This document shows, in pieces, positions 23,401 through 35,974 of a DNA stretch of 64,000 bases (within the stretch, counting starts at the first letter, position 1; each line of letters opens with the position of its first letter). The translations under genes were made by a program, and so were the position numbers. Where the stretch lies: positions 8,328,075 through 8,392,074 of the forward strand of contig CM032811.1 in assembly GCA_019155185.1 (NCBI GenBank), given 5' to 3'. The stretch is from Beaufortia kweichowensis. Taxonomy: Eukaryota; Chordata; Actinopteri; Cypriniformes; Gastromyzontidae. Below the pieces are notes generated by a model. The model saw only the letters and a list, made by a program, of their open reading frames with translations. It was not told where the DNA came from and did no database searches.

Positions 23401-25200
23401 CCCTTGTGGTTCCTGTTGAGAGGTGACACAGCCGCGGTGCACGCCGGTCATCTATGCGGCTTAATAAAGTTTCACGCCCTCCTCAGGGGAAATTCATCTT
23501 CTGTATCTACAACAGGCTGGAACAGGAAGTGGTGTAGATGCGAAATTGCATGTGGCAGTGCAATTTCCATCTGAAGTGGTGTGTCCTTCCAGTTCGGCAT
23601 TTAATTTTCACTTATGATTGAAAAAGATTTCTCCATCTGCACAAAAGCCATTCTACCAGGATTAATTTACTGAATGTGGCACCTTTTTAAACTCATGGTA
23701 AATATGCTGCCGCTCATTGGATCTTGCTTGGAAAGGATGGGGGGTTCACTGAGCTTCTCTGCGGTGGTCTGTCAATGTTTTGTCTTTTGCATGACATTTG
23801 TTTGCGGCTTCTAACCGGCAGTAAAACAAGGTTGTCACACAACAATTCCCAAAATGGCCATTTAACAAAAAGTCAACATAACATCCCATCTGCCAGCGCA
23901 GATATGTGGTCGACGCCCCCATTTCCCTTTCCGGGGTCTTGAGTGTAGAGGACGAAAAAAGAAGAAAGAAAAGATGACATGACAGCATCTCATTATCCAC
24001 TAAATACCAACAGATTAATTACAATGACAATGACAGATGGCTCATTATTGGGTCATCCAGAGAGGATTCTGGGAAAAAAACTCACAGGTACAGAATCATA
24101 TGCAGCGTGTCAGGATCACTGTAAGCATGAAGACGGTAATTTAGAATTTGACACGCCTCTGTGACTTTATAAAGGCATTAAGTCTTCATTCCGCAATGCT
24201 CAGTGGTTACTTTAATAACAGTCAGCATGTTTATCTTAAAGGCTTCATGAATGTTTGTTACAAACCTTGCCGGGTCTGAGGAAATCTGACTCTCTTGATG
24301 TGTTTTTATCTCTTTCCCCTCACAAGTGTGATAAACTGAGCTTGCCGTGTGGTTCGTGCGCAAACTTTAAACCCCTAAGAATAGAGCGCTTTAAAGGTCA
24401 GCTCAGTTTTTGTTGACATTTTTTAATGCATGGGGAGCAATTTTTCAGTATCAATTTAACCAGCTGTCATGCTCTCCTGTAGTTGGCATTCCCTCCCACA
24501 TAGACGTTTAGCTGTCATCACAGTCTATTCCTGACATGGCACGCGTTGATTTGCAAAGTTACCCTTGAATGGCAGAGTTGCTCTGATGGCCACAAATAGA
24601 ATTGCATAAAAGAATAATGTGACATTGTGAGGTCACAACGGATGCCGTGACGCGTTTCCAGACATTTGACGTGAGCGGACCTCCCACGCTGTGCAACACA
24701 AACAAGATATGACCTTCTCTTTTAGGATGAGCCACCAAGTCAGTGCTTCTCAACACCTTTGCTTTGCCAGTACATCCGTGAACACGGCATGTAACATGCT
24801 TTTGAAAATCTCTGGTTAGCGTAGCGAAAGTAAACCCAAGGGCCAGTTTGAAATTCAAGCCAGTGTTTGTAAGACAGAAAAACTGATGTACTTTTCTATC
24901 TTAGCATAAACGCAAGTCATTCCTTAATACTGCAGTTCTAGATGGACCTGATTGTTCATGAATGCTACAGTTTTCTATGAATTGCTTTACTGTCCTCGAT
25001 TCATTCAAACAGTTTCCATTGAGCATAACAGATGATGGTATACAGCCAGGCAATGGTCCATCTGTAATACCGATGACAAAAAACCTTGCAGGAGCAATCA
25101 AGCACAGCTTGTAATTGTTGACGGAACAGGATCGTGTCTCAAGCTGACTCAAAATCACACTCACAGCGTGACATCAACAGCAACAGGACATCTGAACAGT
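23401..25200. other. Moderately GC-elevated non-coding stretch
   Basis: Minus-strand frames at 23746-24000, 24559-24858 and 24901-25164 are open, but I could not bracket them with good splice sites. The last contains GPLPGCIPSS...NCSIHEQS behind a TATTACAG acceptor but ends at a poor donor (GTCCAT). Left as unassigned. Confidence 0.3.
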
Positions 25201-27586
25201 GACCGATTGTGACTGTCGCATTTTTGTGTCTTTCAAAACTTTATAAAGGTCACAAGCCCAGATACATAACACATTTGTTAGTTCTTAGTAAGATGACATG
25301 ATCTCATGAAACGCACACATGTGCCTTCTGTTGTTATCAAACTGTGCAATAGTCATGAACTTGTCTTATGAAGTCCATCCGTGTTTCGTGACCTCACAGA
25401 CGTGATATGTTCGGTTGCCATGGAAAATGATTTCTTTATTTAGTGTTTTTTTAACATGACTTGTTGGGAATATAACCAGAATTACATGCAGGCTTTAGCT
25501 AGGATTTATATGGTTTATTAATCATAATCTCATGCAAATTAAGGTGGTTAACTGCTAATTGCTTAAATTCAGAACAAAGACTTTATACTAGGCTAACTTT
25601 AGAAATAAAAATTGTTTCATGGGGACTCGTCACTATTTTCTACTCTGTCCTGTCAACCATCAGATTTGTAAAATGATGCATAAACATATTGTGGAAGCAA
25701 AAGATTACAGAGATTACGTCCATAAACGTGAGTACGCTATTCATATTAGTGTTTAATTAATTTTGAAAAGATATTGCCTCTGCTCAGCTTGAACACATTT
25801 TTATCTCTCCATCCATCTATTTGTCATAGGGGACAAATTGATTATTTGATGAAAGAATCTGCTGAATTTGATTAATGGATTAATATTGAATTTTTAACAA
25901 TTATTTACAATTAGGCCATAAGCTGCTTCGTTTTAAAAAGCAAAATTATTTATAATGGATGCAATATCCAATTTAGGCACACAGAGACTTATTTGGATTT
26001 ATCTGTTGGATGCCATTTCTAAATGCTACCACTAACGTTAATATTCAATTACCCAGCAAATACGATCAAGACATATATGGCATGATGGGACCAAAGACGA
26101 ACCTAATTTGTCGGTCACTGTCTGCTGAACCCCTGCCATTATCAAATATTGCTGCAAGCTTTGTCCGACCTTAAAGTAAAGCACATGATCTTAACCCTGT
26201 GGATATACAGACATGCGTCCTGTCCTGACCACAGCAAATGTCCATGTCCTTCAGTTTGACTTTTACCATTAACTTTTGCCATTAACAAAAGGAGTCATCT
26301 CAAGGATCACTGCACTAATGTTTGTAATGTATGTTTGTTTGCTTGCCCATATTTTAATATAGTGGGTGTTAACTGTGGACTGCTGATTGGTCGAAATTTG
26401 CCATGTTTGGTTAAAGCACACGGTATCAACCTATGTGAGTGTATTTTCTCCTATTTTCTTCACTTATGGATGTTATTGTCACAACTTTACAAACACTTCT
26501 TATGCAACTGGGGGTAACACTTTTGGCAGCTGGGTCGTGCTCCTTGGCAACCTTGCCACTTTTCATTCTTTTTTCTAGGCTTCAGATTTAATATTATTAG
26601 TAATACACAATCTTAATAATACACACTTTCTTTCACTGTATCTGCCTGTGCCTGTTCATTTTAGTGGTTTAGAATTAACTCCGTCCTCATTAAATTATAC
26701 TGTATGAATGCATTTAATTTGTATCTATTTTAGGAATTATGTTGCAGCACACAGTCTTCAAATTAGTCTTATTTAATGTAAATTTAACAATACAAAGTTA
26801 AACAAATATTGCATCAACAACACATTCTAGTAATGTTGTCTAACATTTCTCTTTCTTTGGTTGAGCTAGAAGGTGACATGTCAAATGCCTCTAACAGATA
26901 AAACAGTGATAAAAAATAACATGCTGCTGTCGCCTCAACACATAAATTATGGTAAATTATGGTAAATTATAGAATATACTGCTTTTTCAGTCACATCCGC
27001 TGTACAAACTGGCCCCAAACATCATGTGTAAACACCTTATAAACTGCCAGAAGCCACACTGACCCTTTTTGTGTCACATTAAAGTACATTATTGAGGCTG
27101 GATGCCATATTTTCCACTTGTTTTTTGCACCCAAGACAGAAGCAGATAAACAGTTTTTCCTTCTCTGAAAATTAGACAAGCGTCTAACTTCCTGTAATGC
27201 TTGCTAATAGCTATTGCATCAATATGCTTTTATGGGGCTTCATTGCATGTAAATTATTCATCTTAAATAATACATTTTCTGACTCACTTTGAAATGAAAC
27301 CCACTCTATCTAAAATGAAATCAGAGTCTAATGTGATGAAAACATTTCCCCTATCCATATATAATGCAATCCAGATGTTTATAGATTAAAAATCTTCCCA
27401 TTTTCTGCTGTGGTGGCAATAAATCGATTTTAATGGCGGCAGATGTTGCTCAAGGACTGTTTTGTTTTTGCGGAACATTTTTGCATGCCCTTTTCTAACT
27501 GGTTTATTCTTTATTTATTTTGGGTCTGTGTGGCTTGTGGCATTTGGCATATTGTTTCTGCTGATATGGGCCTATTAGCAAATTCT

Positions 27587-27589
<3 letters not shown>
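25201..27589. other. AT-rich non-coding stretch
   Basis: No supported exon. A three-unit tandem of TAAATTATGG lies at 26942-26971. Confidence 0.45.

Positions 27590-27618
<29 letters not shown>
27590..27618 (+). repeat. (TG)n microsatellite
   Basis: About 14 uninterrupted TG units. The long Cys-Val and Thr-His open frames across it are artefacts of the dinucleotide repeat. Confidence 0.95.
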
Positions 27619-27620
<2 letters not shown>

Positions 27621-29236
27621 TCGGTTGTTTGTATATATAAAATCTGTCATTTTTCTCAGGCTCAGTGCACAGCTCTCTTTTCTCCCATCACTTTGATGTT
27701 CTCCACACAAACTTACATCAGCACCTGCATAAAGTATTTCATCAGCCTCTGTGTCTTGCTCTCTTTTCAGACCAGCTCAGTTCCTTAAGATCCTACCTGA
27801 AGCTGCCACACAGACTCAATAATTCCTTATGTAAAGATGTGCATGAAAAGCTGCTCATTCACTGAGCCTGTGCGTTTTTTTCTCACCGTAGAGACGAGCT
27901 GGTGTTGATGGTCAGACAGCAGCACACAGACAGGTGAAGAGCGCTGGTTTGCTGTAACTGCACTGTCAGCTGGATAAGACTGATTGCTCATTGAACACTC
28001 TCCCACACTCTCTTTAATCAACTTGTCACCTTTTCCTTTCCATTAACCTCTATTTGTTTTGAATCATCATCATCAATTACACAGTTTATATGTTAACAGA
28101 CCTGTTCAGTTAAATTCTTGCAGGCACATAAGGAAGTTTGCCATTTGTTAGAAGTGACAGAGGGGGATTTGGGTATAAATCTGTGGCGTTACGTTAAATT
28201 AGATTATCCTGTTATTTATTATTATTTCCTGTTTCTGCTTTATTTGTGCAGAAATGTCTCTTTTCACTTTTCTGTGTTTGTAGAATACAAAGAGACCTAT
28301 ACAAAACACAGGTATAGACATTCTGTGTGCACTTACATTATAAGCTTACAATACATAATTAGAGATGCTTCATCTTTTTTACTCCAAGGCATTTCTTCAT
28401 GATCGAGGTATCGCTAATTCACTGAAAAATGTAATTCTATAAAATGTAAAATCTTGGCATGTTTTTTACCTAATTATTTTTTAATAATTATTTTACATAA
28501 TATGAGTACTTAAATGTTAAAAACATGAGGCAATGAACCAAATTTTTATTTGTAAATGTTTACTAAAGTGGAACTTCAAAAGATTAAATGGTTGTTTACT
28601 GAGGTCCTTTCTCATGAAGTATTCCCTTTGTTTTTCGCTTGATTTAATTGCTTACACAATTGCTTTATAAATGTACAAATGACCATTACATAGTTTAAAA
28701 TTTTAAGTGCTGAACTTTTATATCTTCAAAGTAATTTTTTTCATCAAACTTCCTGTTGAAGATAACATGAGCACAATATATAGCAGACTGACTCTAAGCA
28801 GACTAAATTATTAACAACAGACATAATAGCAGTATGGAATCTAAAACAAACCATTAGTGTATATTCAAAAAGTAATAAGAAAATTATTGTGGTTTTATTT
28901 TCACTTTTAGAATGTATTTCAACAATTATTCTGTTAACTATAGTATAATATTTGTTATTGACTTAAATTATGTTAAAGCATAATTTATACTACCAGATTA
29001 CCATTTTTCTTTTTAAATTAAAACATCCTAACTTTGCTTTATTCATAATCCTCACATCTATTGCATATATGAAGTATAAATATACATTCTGAGGTAAATT
29101 ATTAATCTCAAGACTAGGAAACAGTAGCTCACATGACCCTCGCAGTGGCACTTTCAATCACCTGCTTGACCAAACATTAATGACCTCATATTTCCTAAAT
29201 TACTTGACCTTGTCTTGTATTGTCTCAGCGGATGTT
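27619..29236. other. AT-rich non-coding stretch
   Basis: No exon, RNA gene or element could be supported. Confidence 0.45.
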
Positions 29237-29280
29237 ACAGTGACATAAAAAGGTACTCAACAGTGACATAAAAAGGTACT
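29237..29280 (+). repeat. Two-copy 23-bp tandem duplication
   Basis: ACAGTGACATAAAAAGGTAC occurs at 29237 and again, identical over 21 bases, at 29260. Identity suggests a recent slippage duplication. Confidence 0.9.
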
Positions 29281-30375
29281 TCCGCTCAGCAGAATCGCAC
29301 AATCACTGCAAGTCATGACAGGGTCTCATGGCCATTTCGTTGCGAACATGAGACAGGTATACAAAATGAATCATTTTCTGATGCAAACATTTGAGTGAAA
29401 CAAGGTATTTGTGTGAGAATGCACAGTGCAAAAATGCCAAAATAGCAAGCGCAAATAGGGCTGGGCCAGATTTTCAATGTTAAAGAAACTGATTTCAGGT
29501 TAATGCTATACATTGCTCTTGTGTAATAGCTGAGTTCAATTTCAACTTCATCAAATGATGTTAGTTAGTTAAGGTTATAAAAAAACCGAAGGTAGAAGAA
29601 TGAAAAAACTTTGAAAGTTCAGGTGATATATTTAGTCAAATATATGATCTATAATGGCTGGGCAAATTCCACAGAGAACAGAGCGGACAAAAAGATTGAC
29701 ATATAAAATTACTGTTTAATGTCAAGTCAACCTCAGTTATTTTTGTCATTGATTACCAATTATGTTGGTATGGCATGTAAATGTCATGCACATAATAAGC
29801 ATATTTTATAGTCTGTGGTGTCCTTTATAATTCTCTGCTTGATGTTGGTTGTTTAGTTTTTAGTTCACATTGTTCAAATATTGTCCTTGATGTTATTAAA
29901 CTCCAAATTTACACTTGTGTATGACTTCTATAAAGTAATACTGAGAACACCGTAATTATATTTTATCTCACCAACATAGCATGCTGCTTCTCAATGGCAC
30001 CACACTGACTTTAGCTTCCTGACCACATTTATGGTTTCATATCTGTGAGCTCAGAGAACCCAACTTGTTTAATTTGTCTTCTTTTTCATATTTTTATATC
30101 CTTCACGCTGTGTATCTGGCCTTGCTACCCATGCTGAACATATATCAGCAAACTGTAGAGTTACATTCTTATCTTCTGTGCCATATCACACCCTCACAAC
30201 CAGCTTCAGCTACACCGCCTGAGGAGTCCGTCTTACTCCTCCACTGCCCTTCTTCTTGCTCTCACTGTCATAACAACTTTAATTGAACAGCGATAGAGAA
30301 ACCGCATCACTGTGGCATTTTGTTATTGCAGTATGAGGTAGAAGTTGTTTTGGATTGCTTCGACTTTGCCACCTT
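29281..30375. other. AT-rich non-coding stretch
   Basis: Nothing assignable was seen on either strand. Confidence 0.45.
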
Positions 30376-30440
30376 TTTAAAGGGATAGTTTGTTCAAAAA
30401 TAACACACAAAAACATCATGACCTCCTTCAGAAATTGATC
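30376..30440 (+). repeat. MITE left-end relic (GGGATAGTT family)
   Basis: TTTAAAGGGATAGTTTGTTC is a well-preserved terminus of the family seen complete at 5418. The body has been lost. Confidence 0.55.
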
Positions 30441-33400
30441 TTACACAAAGTGATTGTGAAATTTTAATTGCATGGAAAAGAATACAGATCTCTATTTGTG
30501 TTGAAATAAAGTCAAACATGATGGTAGACAGAATGATCAGTTTTGAACAAACTATTGCATTACAAGCTATCAAATCAATTATTATTAAACAAGAAAAGGT
30601 AAATATTGTAAATGAAATGAAATAATAGGTTGACATTTGGTAAAATGGTTTGCAGGAGGGTGCGATTGCATAGCAGACTCTGGAGTGCCAGGGGAGTTAT
30701 TGGATTATGAAAGGAGCCTGTCAATGTACTACTGTGACAGCTCCATGAGAAAATTACCATCCAGCTTCATGGCCTCAGGACATTCAGTCACATAACGTTC
30801 AGTCCAAACATTTTAGATAGAGTTTTGGTATTTAGGATTTGCTGCAGATGAGGTCAGGTGGCAGGTTAGTGCTGAGTTTGAAGGACTTTGAGCACTGGCA
30901 GCAGGGACCGGGGTACTTATGAAGTCAGAAGAGCGTATCTGCTTTATCTTAAGTGATTATTGTAACAGATCCTGACAGAGTTCTTTTCAGTCTCGGGCTC
31001 CTTGGGTACTGCGTGTAGCAGACACTGAAAGATTAAGACAGACATGTCTTAGATGATTCTTCTAGGACCTTGTAAGAGAGCTCAAGACTCAATCTGACAT
31101 ATTTTTCATGTCAAGGCCTGATGTTACAAGTCTTGAGGTCTTAAAGATGGATCTCTGGCTTGAACCATGGGGCCATCCTTCACCATCAGCAAATCTGAAG
31201 CTGAACAGCCGTGCATGGGCATTATTAGAACAATGCTCACTGTGTCAGCAATCTGGACCCTCTATAATTGGAAATCTCACCATGTCTGAGTCTACAGGCT
31301 CTTTTTCACTGCTGCACTCTTGGGCATCTCTCAGCGCTGAAAGACTGATTGAATTCCAGTCACTTATAGCCGATGGTTAAAGAAGAGAATGAGAGCTGGG
31401 TGTTGTTGCTGTCTCTTGTTGTTTTGTTGTCTTTAATCAGAAGATGCAGGTTTAAGGTTGTAGTCCTTCCTATGGGCAGACACATGTTGCCGTGGGATCA
31501 CCACAGAAAACATGACTGTAATGCTTAATAAGTGTAACATTGGTGATACCTAAATGTACAATGCATTCATAGTTGCAAATATGTATTTTCTATATTAACA
31601 TGTTTGTGTTGCTTGCTGTGTGTTTACACATAATCTCTCTGTCCTTCATTTTATCAGTGTATTGTAGAATGTGTTGTGTGTCAAGTAAAAATGCACTACC
31701 ACATAAAATATAACCAGCCACATGAAAGTGTTTCTTTATTTACTCTCATGTTTATACCCGTTTACAGTATGTTATGAACGCAACATTGGCCTTCCTTAAA
31801 TAAGCAAACAAAAAAACTAATGTTTTAACACTAATATCTGTTTCTGATATTGATGATTATTTTAGTATACTGCAGTACAGAACACCTTTACCTTCTATTA
31901 GAAAGGCTTACAAGATTAAGATACATAATTTATATCCAACAGCTCAGACAAATGCTAATAAATGCATCTACTCCTATTAAGCAAATGTAATTTAATTTTT
32001 TCCCACTCTTTTTATCTAAAGTAAAAAATATGTTTATTGCATTAGTAATCTTTCCAAAATAGATTATATGTCATACTCAAGTGCACTATGATGTCATAGA
32101 TATCCAGGCATCAATTTAATATTTAATATAAATTTCTAATATTTGTATTTTCTGAAAGGAATTAAAATAATTTTCATTCAAAGACATTTTATCCTTGACT
32201 AATTGTGCTTTGATTTAGATCTGATTTTTCATTGTTTTTATTCATTTTTATATAAGTAAAGTTTTACTGCCTATTTAATTAATTTCAAACCCACATCATT
32301 TTCTGTTATGATTTATTATGAAGCTAAAAATCTCAAGAAAGCGCTAATTGTCTCCTGACCATCACAATCTTGTGTGACACTGTATAAAAATCAAACCCTA
32401 AGCTGCAATTTCACACTCAAGCCTGTTTGCCCAACAGACACAATCTGTTGCACTTGTTGGATGAATCTGTGATGGCAGAAGAATAGAGTAGCTGGATACA
32501 AATGGGTTTGTTCTCTTATCGCTCCACTTCAGAGGCAGAGGTCTCATTAGACTTTTTACAAACGTCTGTCCAGACGAGTTCAGTCTCACCAGACCGATGT
32601 TCCATCAGATGTGTGGCTGATATGCACTGCTCACGCCCACAAAAGTAATACCCGAATCTCATTTGCGCCATGCAATTCCCCTATTCCAAATGCTAGACTG
32701 TAAAGGCTACTGCGATATAGTGCACTATGTCTAGAAATGACAGCATCATTTGACCACTGTGATTCAAGGATCTGAGTTTGCTTTTAAAAACGCTGAAAGT
32801 GCACTATGTCTGGATATATGGTGTGTTTAATGTGCTTCTCCATTATTTGATGAATAACTGCTGCCGTAATCGATAAAAAATGTAAACAAACAACCTTCTC
32901 AAATAGAACTCCATTACTGTTATAAAAAGACAGATCATCTTGAATTATTGAGAGATAAAATTCATCCACATAGAAACAGATTCTTGCATTTTTACGCAAT
33001 CTATTTGGCATTTGAGAGAATGTTTTAAATCACTGAAGACCCTTTAATGGCATATTCAGTTTTTTTACCTCACTAATGTACCAGATGTCTCAAGGTTGTT
33101 TTGTCAGCATGCCTGCATGTGTCCCCAAAGGCCTTTTCAGGAATTTGTCTCTTGGAAAACAATGAAGATTATCATAATGTAATTTGATGTTGCTGTGTAA
33201 CTGAATGGTCTTTTAATGTTTAGCCTGTTGATAATGAAAGTACAGCACTTTTCCCAGATGGATCACAGGGCTTACTGAAACATCACATACTGTGGATATG
33301 GACAAATCAGATAGAAATAGCACAGAGGACACTTATGTGTGCATTAAACGGGTTACTTGTGACGTGTTTGCAAATAAAAACTAGTGAAAAGTGTCTTTTT

Positions 33401-34189
33401 TTAATCTAGTCCTATAGTGGTTCCGGTTACAGCCAATCTTCACAAGGCCATAAAGCAAATCTTTTGATTTCTTTTGACTGTATGCTGCTCAGGTAGCTCC
33501 CGGGACTGAATGAAACAATCAAGCCAATCCACAGGATCACGCTGCCATAAATCACACATATGATGCAGACCTTCCAAATACTGCATTCATCAATCTAATG
33601 GCTGGGTGTGAACTCTCCAGATATAGAGAATAGGAATCACCATATTCATGTGTTGACTCATACGGATATGCAGTTCTTGACCTACTTGCATTACTAATGC
33701 AGTGGACTTGGCTTGGTCTTCAAGAGGTGATAGGTCAATATTTCACATAGATCAGATAAAATGAGAGGCTTCTTGGAAGCACACTGTGAAAGTTTGGTTC
33801 ATCTATTGTGTAAATTCTAAAGCCTTTGTATAAAAATGACTTTTTCTGTGTTGTGCTTTTTCAAAAATCAAAACAAGGTTTTAAGGCTGTTCTGTATTTT
33901 AAACGGAGTACAGTAGTTTACCCCCAAATCCAAAATGTTCTTCATGCAGAGGATCATTGGGCACTTTCGCCAAATAAAAACAGTAATGTCAGCATTTTCA
34001 GAAATGTAAAAAGTAATACAGGTTTAAAATCAACACTCAACAGAATTTTTCCCTTGGAGAATTATGCTCTCTACTTCGGCCAAGTTTTAAGGCAGCATAA
34101 AGGCAGCGATAGATCTCACATCACATTTAGGAACCGAGCTGTATGTGTGGGAGTAAAATATGCAGAAAAATGCAGTTGACCTGTGGTTC
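30441..34189. other. Non-coding stretch
   Basis: The 30830-31380 segment is somewhat GC-richer with an open plus frame of 90 codons, but it lacks splice signals. The plus frame at 33826-34179 is AT-rich with many Asn and Lys codons and is probably chance. Nothing else is supported. Confidence 0.35.
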
Positions 34190-34450
34190 GTTGTGGCTGG
34201 ATAGTCAGCCCCCCCTTTCCTAAATCTCTAAGGGCATGATCACTGTTTAAACTTGGGTTAATATTTGTTTTTCAGACCATTGACTAATTCAAGCAGTCGA
34301 GACATCAATTGAGTGGGGGGATCAATTACTGTCCGACGATCCGCAATTGAGACCATCAAATTAGTCCGTATTGAAGGCAGTGAGCGGCACAATCTATTGC
34401 TTACAGACAAGATGCTTATCTGAGAAACCTGTATGTCCTGCATGGCTCAC
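34190..34450. promoter_or_regulatory. Candidate conserved non-coding element
   Basis: A compact, high-complexity block rich in CAATT and TAATT cores (GACATCAATTGAGTGGGGG, CCGCAATTGAGACCATCAAA). It lies about 1.5 kb upstream of the promoter at 35.6 kb. A minus-strand frame is open (VSIADRRTVIDPPTQLMSRL) but has no usable donor. Enhancer-like sequence is my preferred reading, untested. Confidence 0.33.
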
Positions 34451-35010
34451 CTTGCTTTGACTTTATTCTGAATCTAAGAGCATCATGACTGTGGGTGTTA
34501 GAACACGAAGGCTGGGATCTCCAAAAGCGGCGAAAGCTTTTATTCTCACAGAGCTGAGTGAGAATGGCCAAGGTCAAGGTCTTCTCAGATGCTATAGTTT
34601 CACACGTACATCACAGGCAGATGACAAAACACCTGAGGAGCAGTGAAGAGGAGTAAAAGAGTTGAAAAGAAAAAATTAAAATAAGAGAAAGAGGCGATCT
34701 GTGAAATGAATGCAGAGCTAACTGCAATATTTTGTATTTCCATTTCTGCCTTCAAGAACAGAACTGAAAATAAAAATGTTACACAGGTGTGTGTGTGTGT
34801 CATTCAGCTATATCTTGTGTTGGGAATTTTTCTGTTGTTGTCTAAGTGAGGTAGAACTGTGTTGCAAGCTAATGCGAGACCCTTGCATCCACCGTGCATC
34901 AATTTGTTTTTGACCTTGTCCCACACTTGCCTTTGAAACTTCACATTGCATCATAATCAGTTACAGGCCTTTGGATACTGCATTCATTAAACAAAGAGAA
35001 AAACGCATTA

Positions 35011-35100
35011 ATGACAAAAATGTCATTATTTACTCACCCTCATTTTGTTTTAAATGTGTACTCTATATGTTGATGTTTTTGTAAATTTGTCCCACTTTCT
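35011..35100 (+). repeat. MITE relic (GGGATAGTT family)
   Basis: TGTCATTATTTACTCACCCTCATTTTGTT is the left body of the 5418-type family. The termini are not preserved. Confidence 0.5.
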
Positions 35101-35269
35101 AATCATGTAAATGTGTCATAATACAACATGTTTGTATAGTATACTAGATAAGATATATTTGATGACTTGATACAACACTAGAGCTGTTGCTGATGAACAT
35201 TTTTCAAGTTAATTTGTTCAGATAACCAACCAGGCGGCACCAAACAATATCCTGACTGATCACAGTACA

Positions 35270-35328
35270 AACGTCTGATAAACAATAATAAATTAATGAA
35301 CGTCTGATAATCAAAAAATCAATTAATG
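35270..35328 (+). repeat. Two-copy tandem duplication, 29 bp period
   Basis: AACGTCTGATAA...AATTAATG is present twice in direct contact (35270-35298 and 35299-35328) with a few mismatches. Confidence 0.8.
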
Positions 35329-35559
35329 ATACTTTATACTTTCATTAGTCTTTAACAAACATTTTATATTGTTTACACTGTTCATGTACATTCGCATATA
35401 TAATAAATATCAATGACGTGCATACCACTTGGAATATATTAATCATTCAAATGCACAATTGTAAGTAAAGCATTGCACATTGAAATAATGTGAATGTAAT
35501 AAATGTAAGTTAAGTGTTGTTTAAATACGTAGATACTTTTTAAGTTAAAACGTTTATAA

Positions 35560-35969
35560 AGTTTACGTAGCTATGTAATAGGATAAAGGCGTTGCTTATG
35601 AATATTAATTACGTCTCATGACGTTACATAAATTATTGGCTGAAGACAAGGTAGACGTCAAGAGGGAACCAATCAGCTGGCGAGTTTCTTGAGCACATGG
35701 CTCATGAATTATGAGTTACTAGAGTGGAAACTTCCGGAACGTTACCGATCAACATCTGCGCGATCTCAACTTATTTCCCGCGACATACTTTAATTTCACG
35801 TGGTCATAAGTACAGGACGCTGGGTTTGGAGATTTATTTAAGCGTTTTGGAAATCAAAACAATACCTGCGCCAAATAGTTTTCGGTTTTCCTCGTTCCCC
35901 CCACGGAGTAATTGAAATAAACGTCGGTCAAGGCAAGACCTTTAACGGACAATAGCTTCTTTGGACGAC
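35560..35969 (+). promoter_or_regulatory. CpG-enriched promoter and 5' UTR
   Basis: CpG density rises sharply over about 35.5-36.1 kb against a CpG-poor background. Motifs visible are an inverted CCAAT (ATTGG, 35635-35639), CCAAT (35669-35673), CRE-like TGACGTTA (35619-35626) and GACGTCA (35654-35660), an ETS-like CTTCCGGAAC (35731-35740), and an E-box CACGTG (35797-35802). No TATA box is obvious in a convincing place. From about 35713 to 35969 there is no ATG at all, as expected for a 5' UTR. Motif presence is seen directly. Promoter function and exact start site are inferred. Confidence 0.65.
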
Positions 35970-35974
35970 ATGGG
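35970..35974 (+). CDS. First coding exon: start codon plus two bases, then donor
   Basis: The ATG at 35970 has G at -3 and G at +4, a good Kozak context. It is the first ATG in roughly 250 bases, and an in-frame TAA lies upstream at 35943-35945. The exon ends at 35974 immediately before a consensus donor, GTAAGT (35975-35980). The encoded protein thus begins Met-Gly, with the Gly codon split by a phase 2 intron. A Met-Gly start would permit N-myristoylation but does not show it. The gene cannot be named because the rest of the coding sequence is in later exons. A long first intron following a minute coding exon is common in vertebrate genes. Alternatively the ATG is untranslated and exon 1 is purely 5' UTR. 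Confidence 0.55.

Noticed and set aside
24901..25164. Minus-strand exon with GPLPGCIPSS...NCSIHEQS
   Set aside because: Acceptor is acceptable, but the only available donor is GTCCAT and no neighbouring exon fits.
27504..27788. Open frames encoding Cys-Val and Thr-His runs
   Set aside because: They are translations of the TG microsatellite at 27590-27618.
29237..29280. Possible CRISPR-like direct repeat
   Set aside because: Only two adjoining 21-base units with a 2-base gap and no spacer. The window is eukaryotic.
33826..34179. 117-codon plus-strand ORF
   Set aside because: AT-rich Lys/Asn/Phe composition, no splice or family support.
35724..35915. 63-codon frame across the 5' UTR
   Set aside because: It would start at GTG, not ATG. 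The stretch has no ATG and is better explained as untranslated leader.
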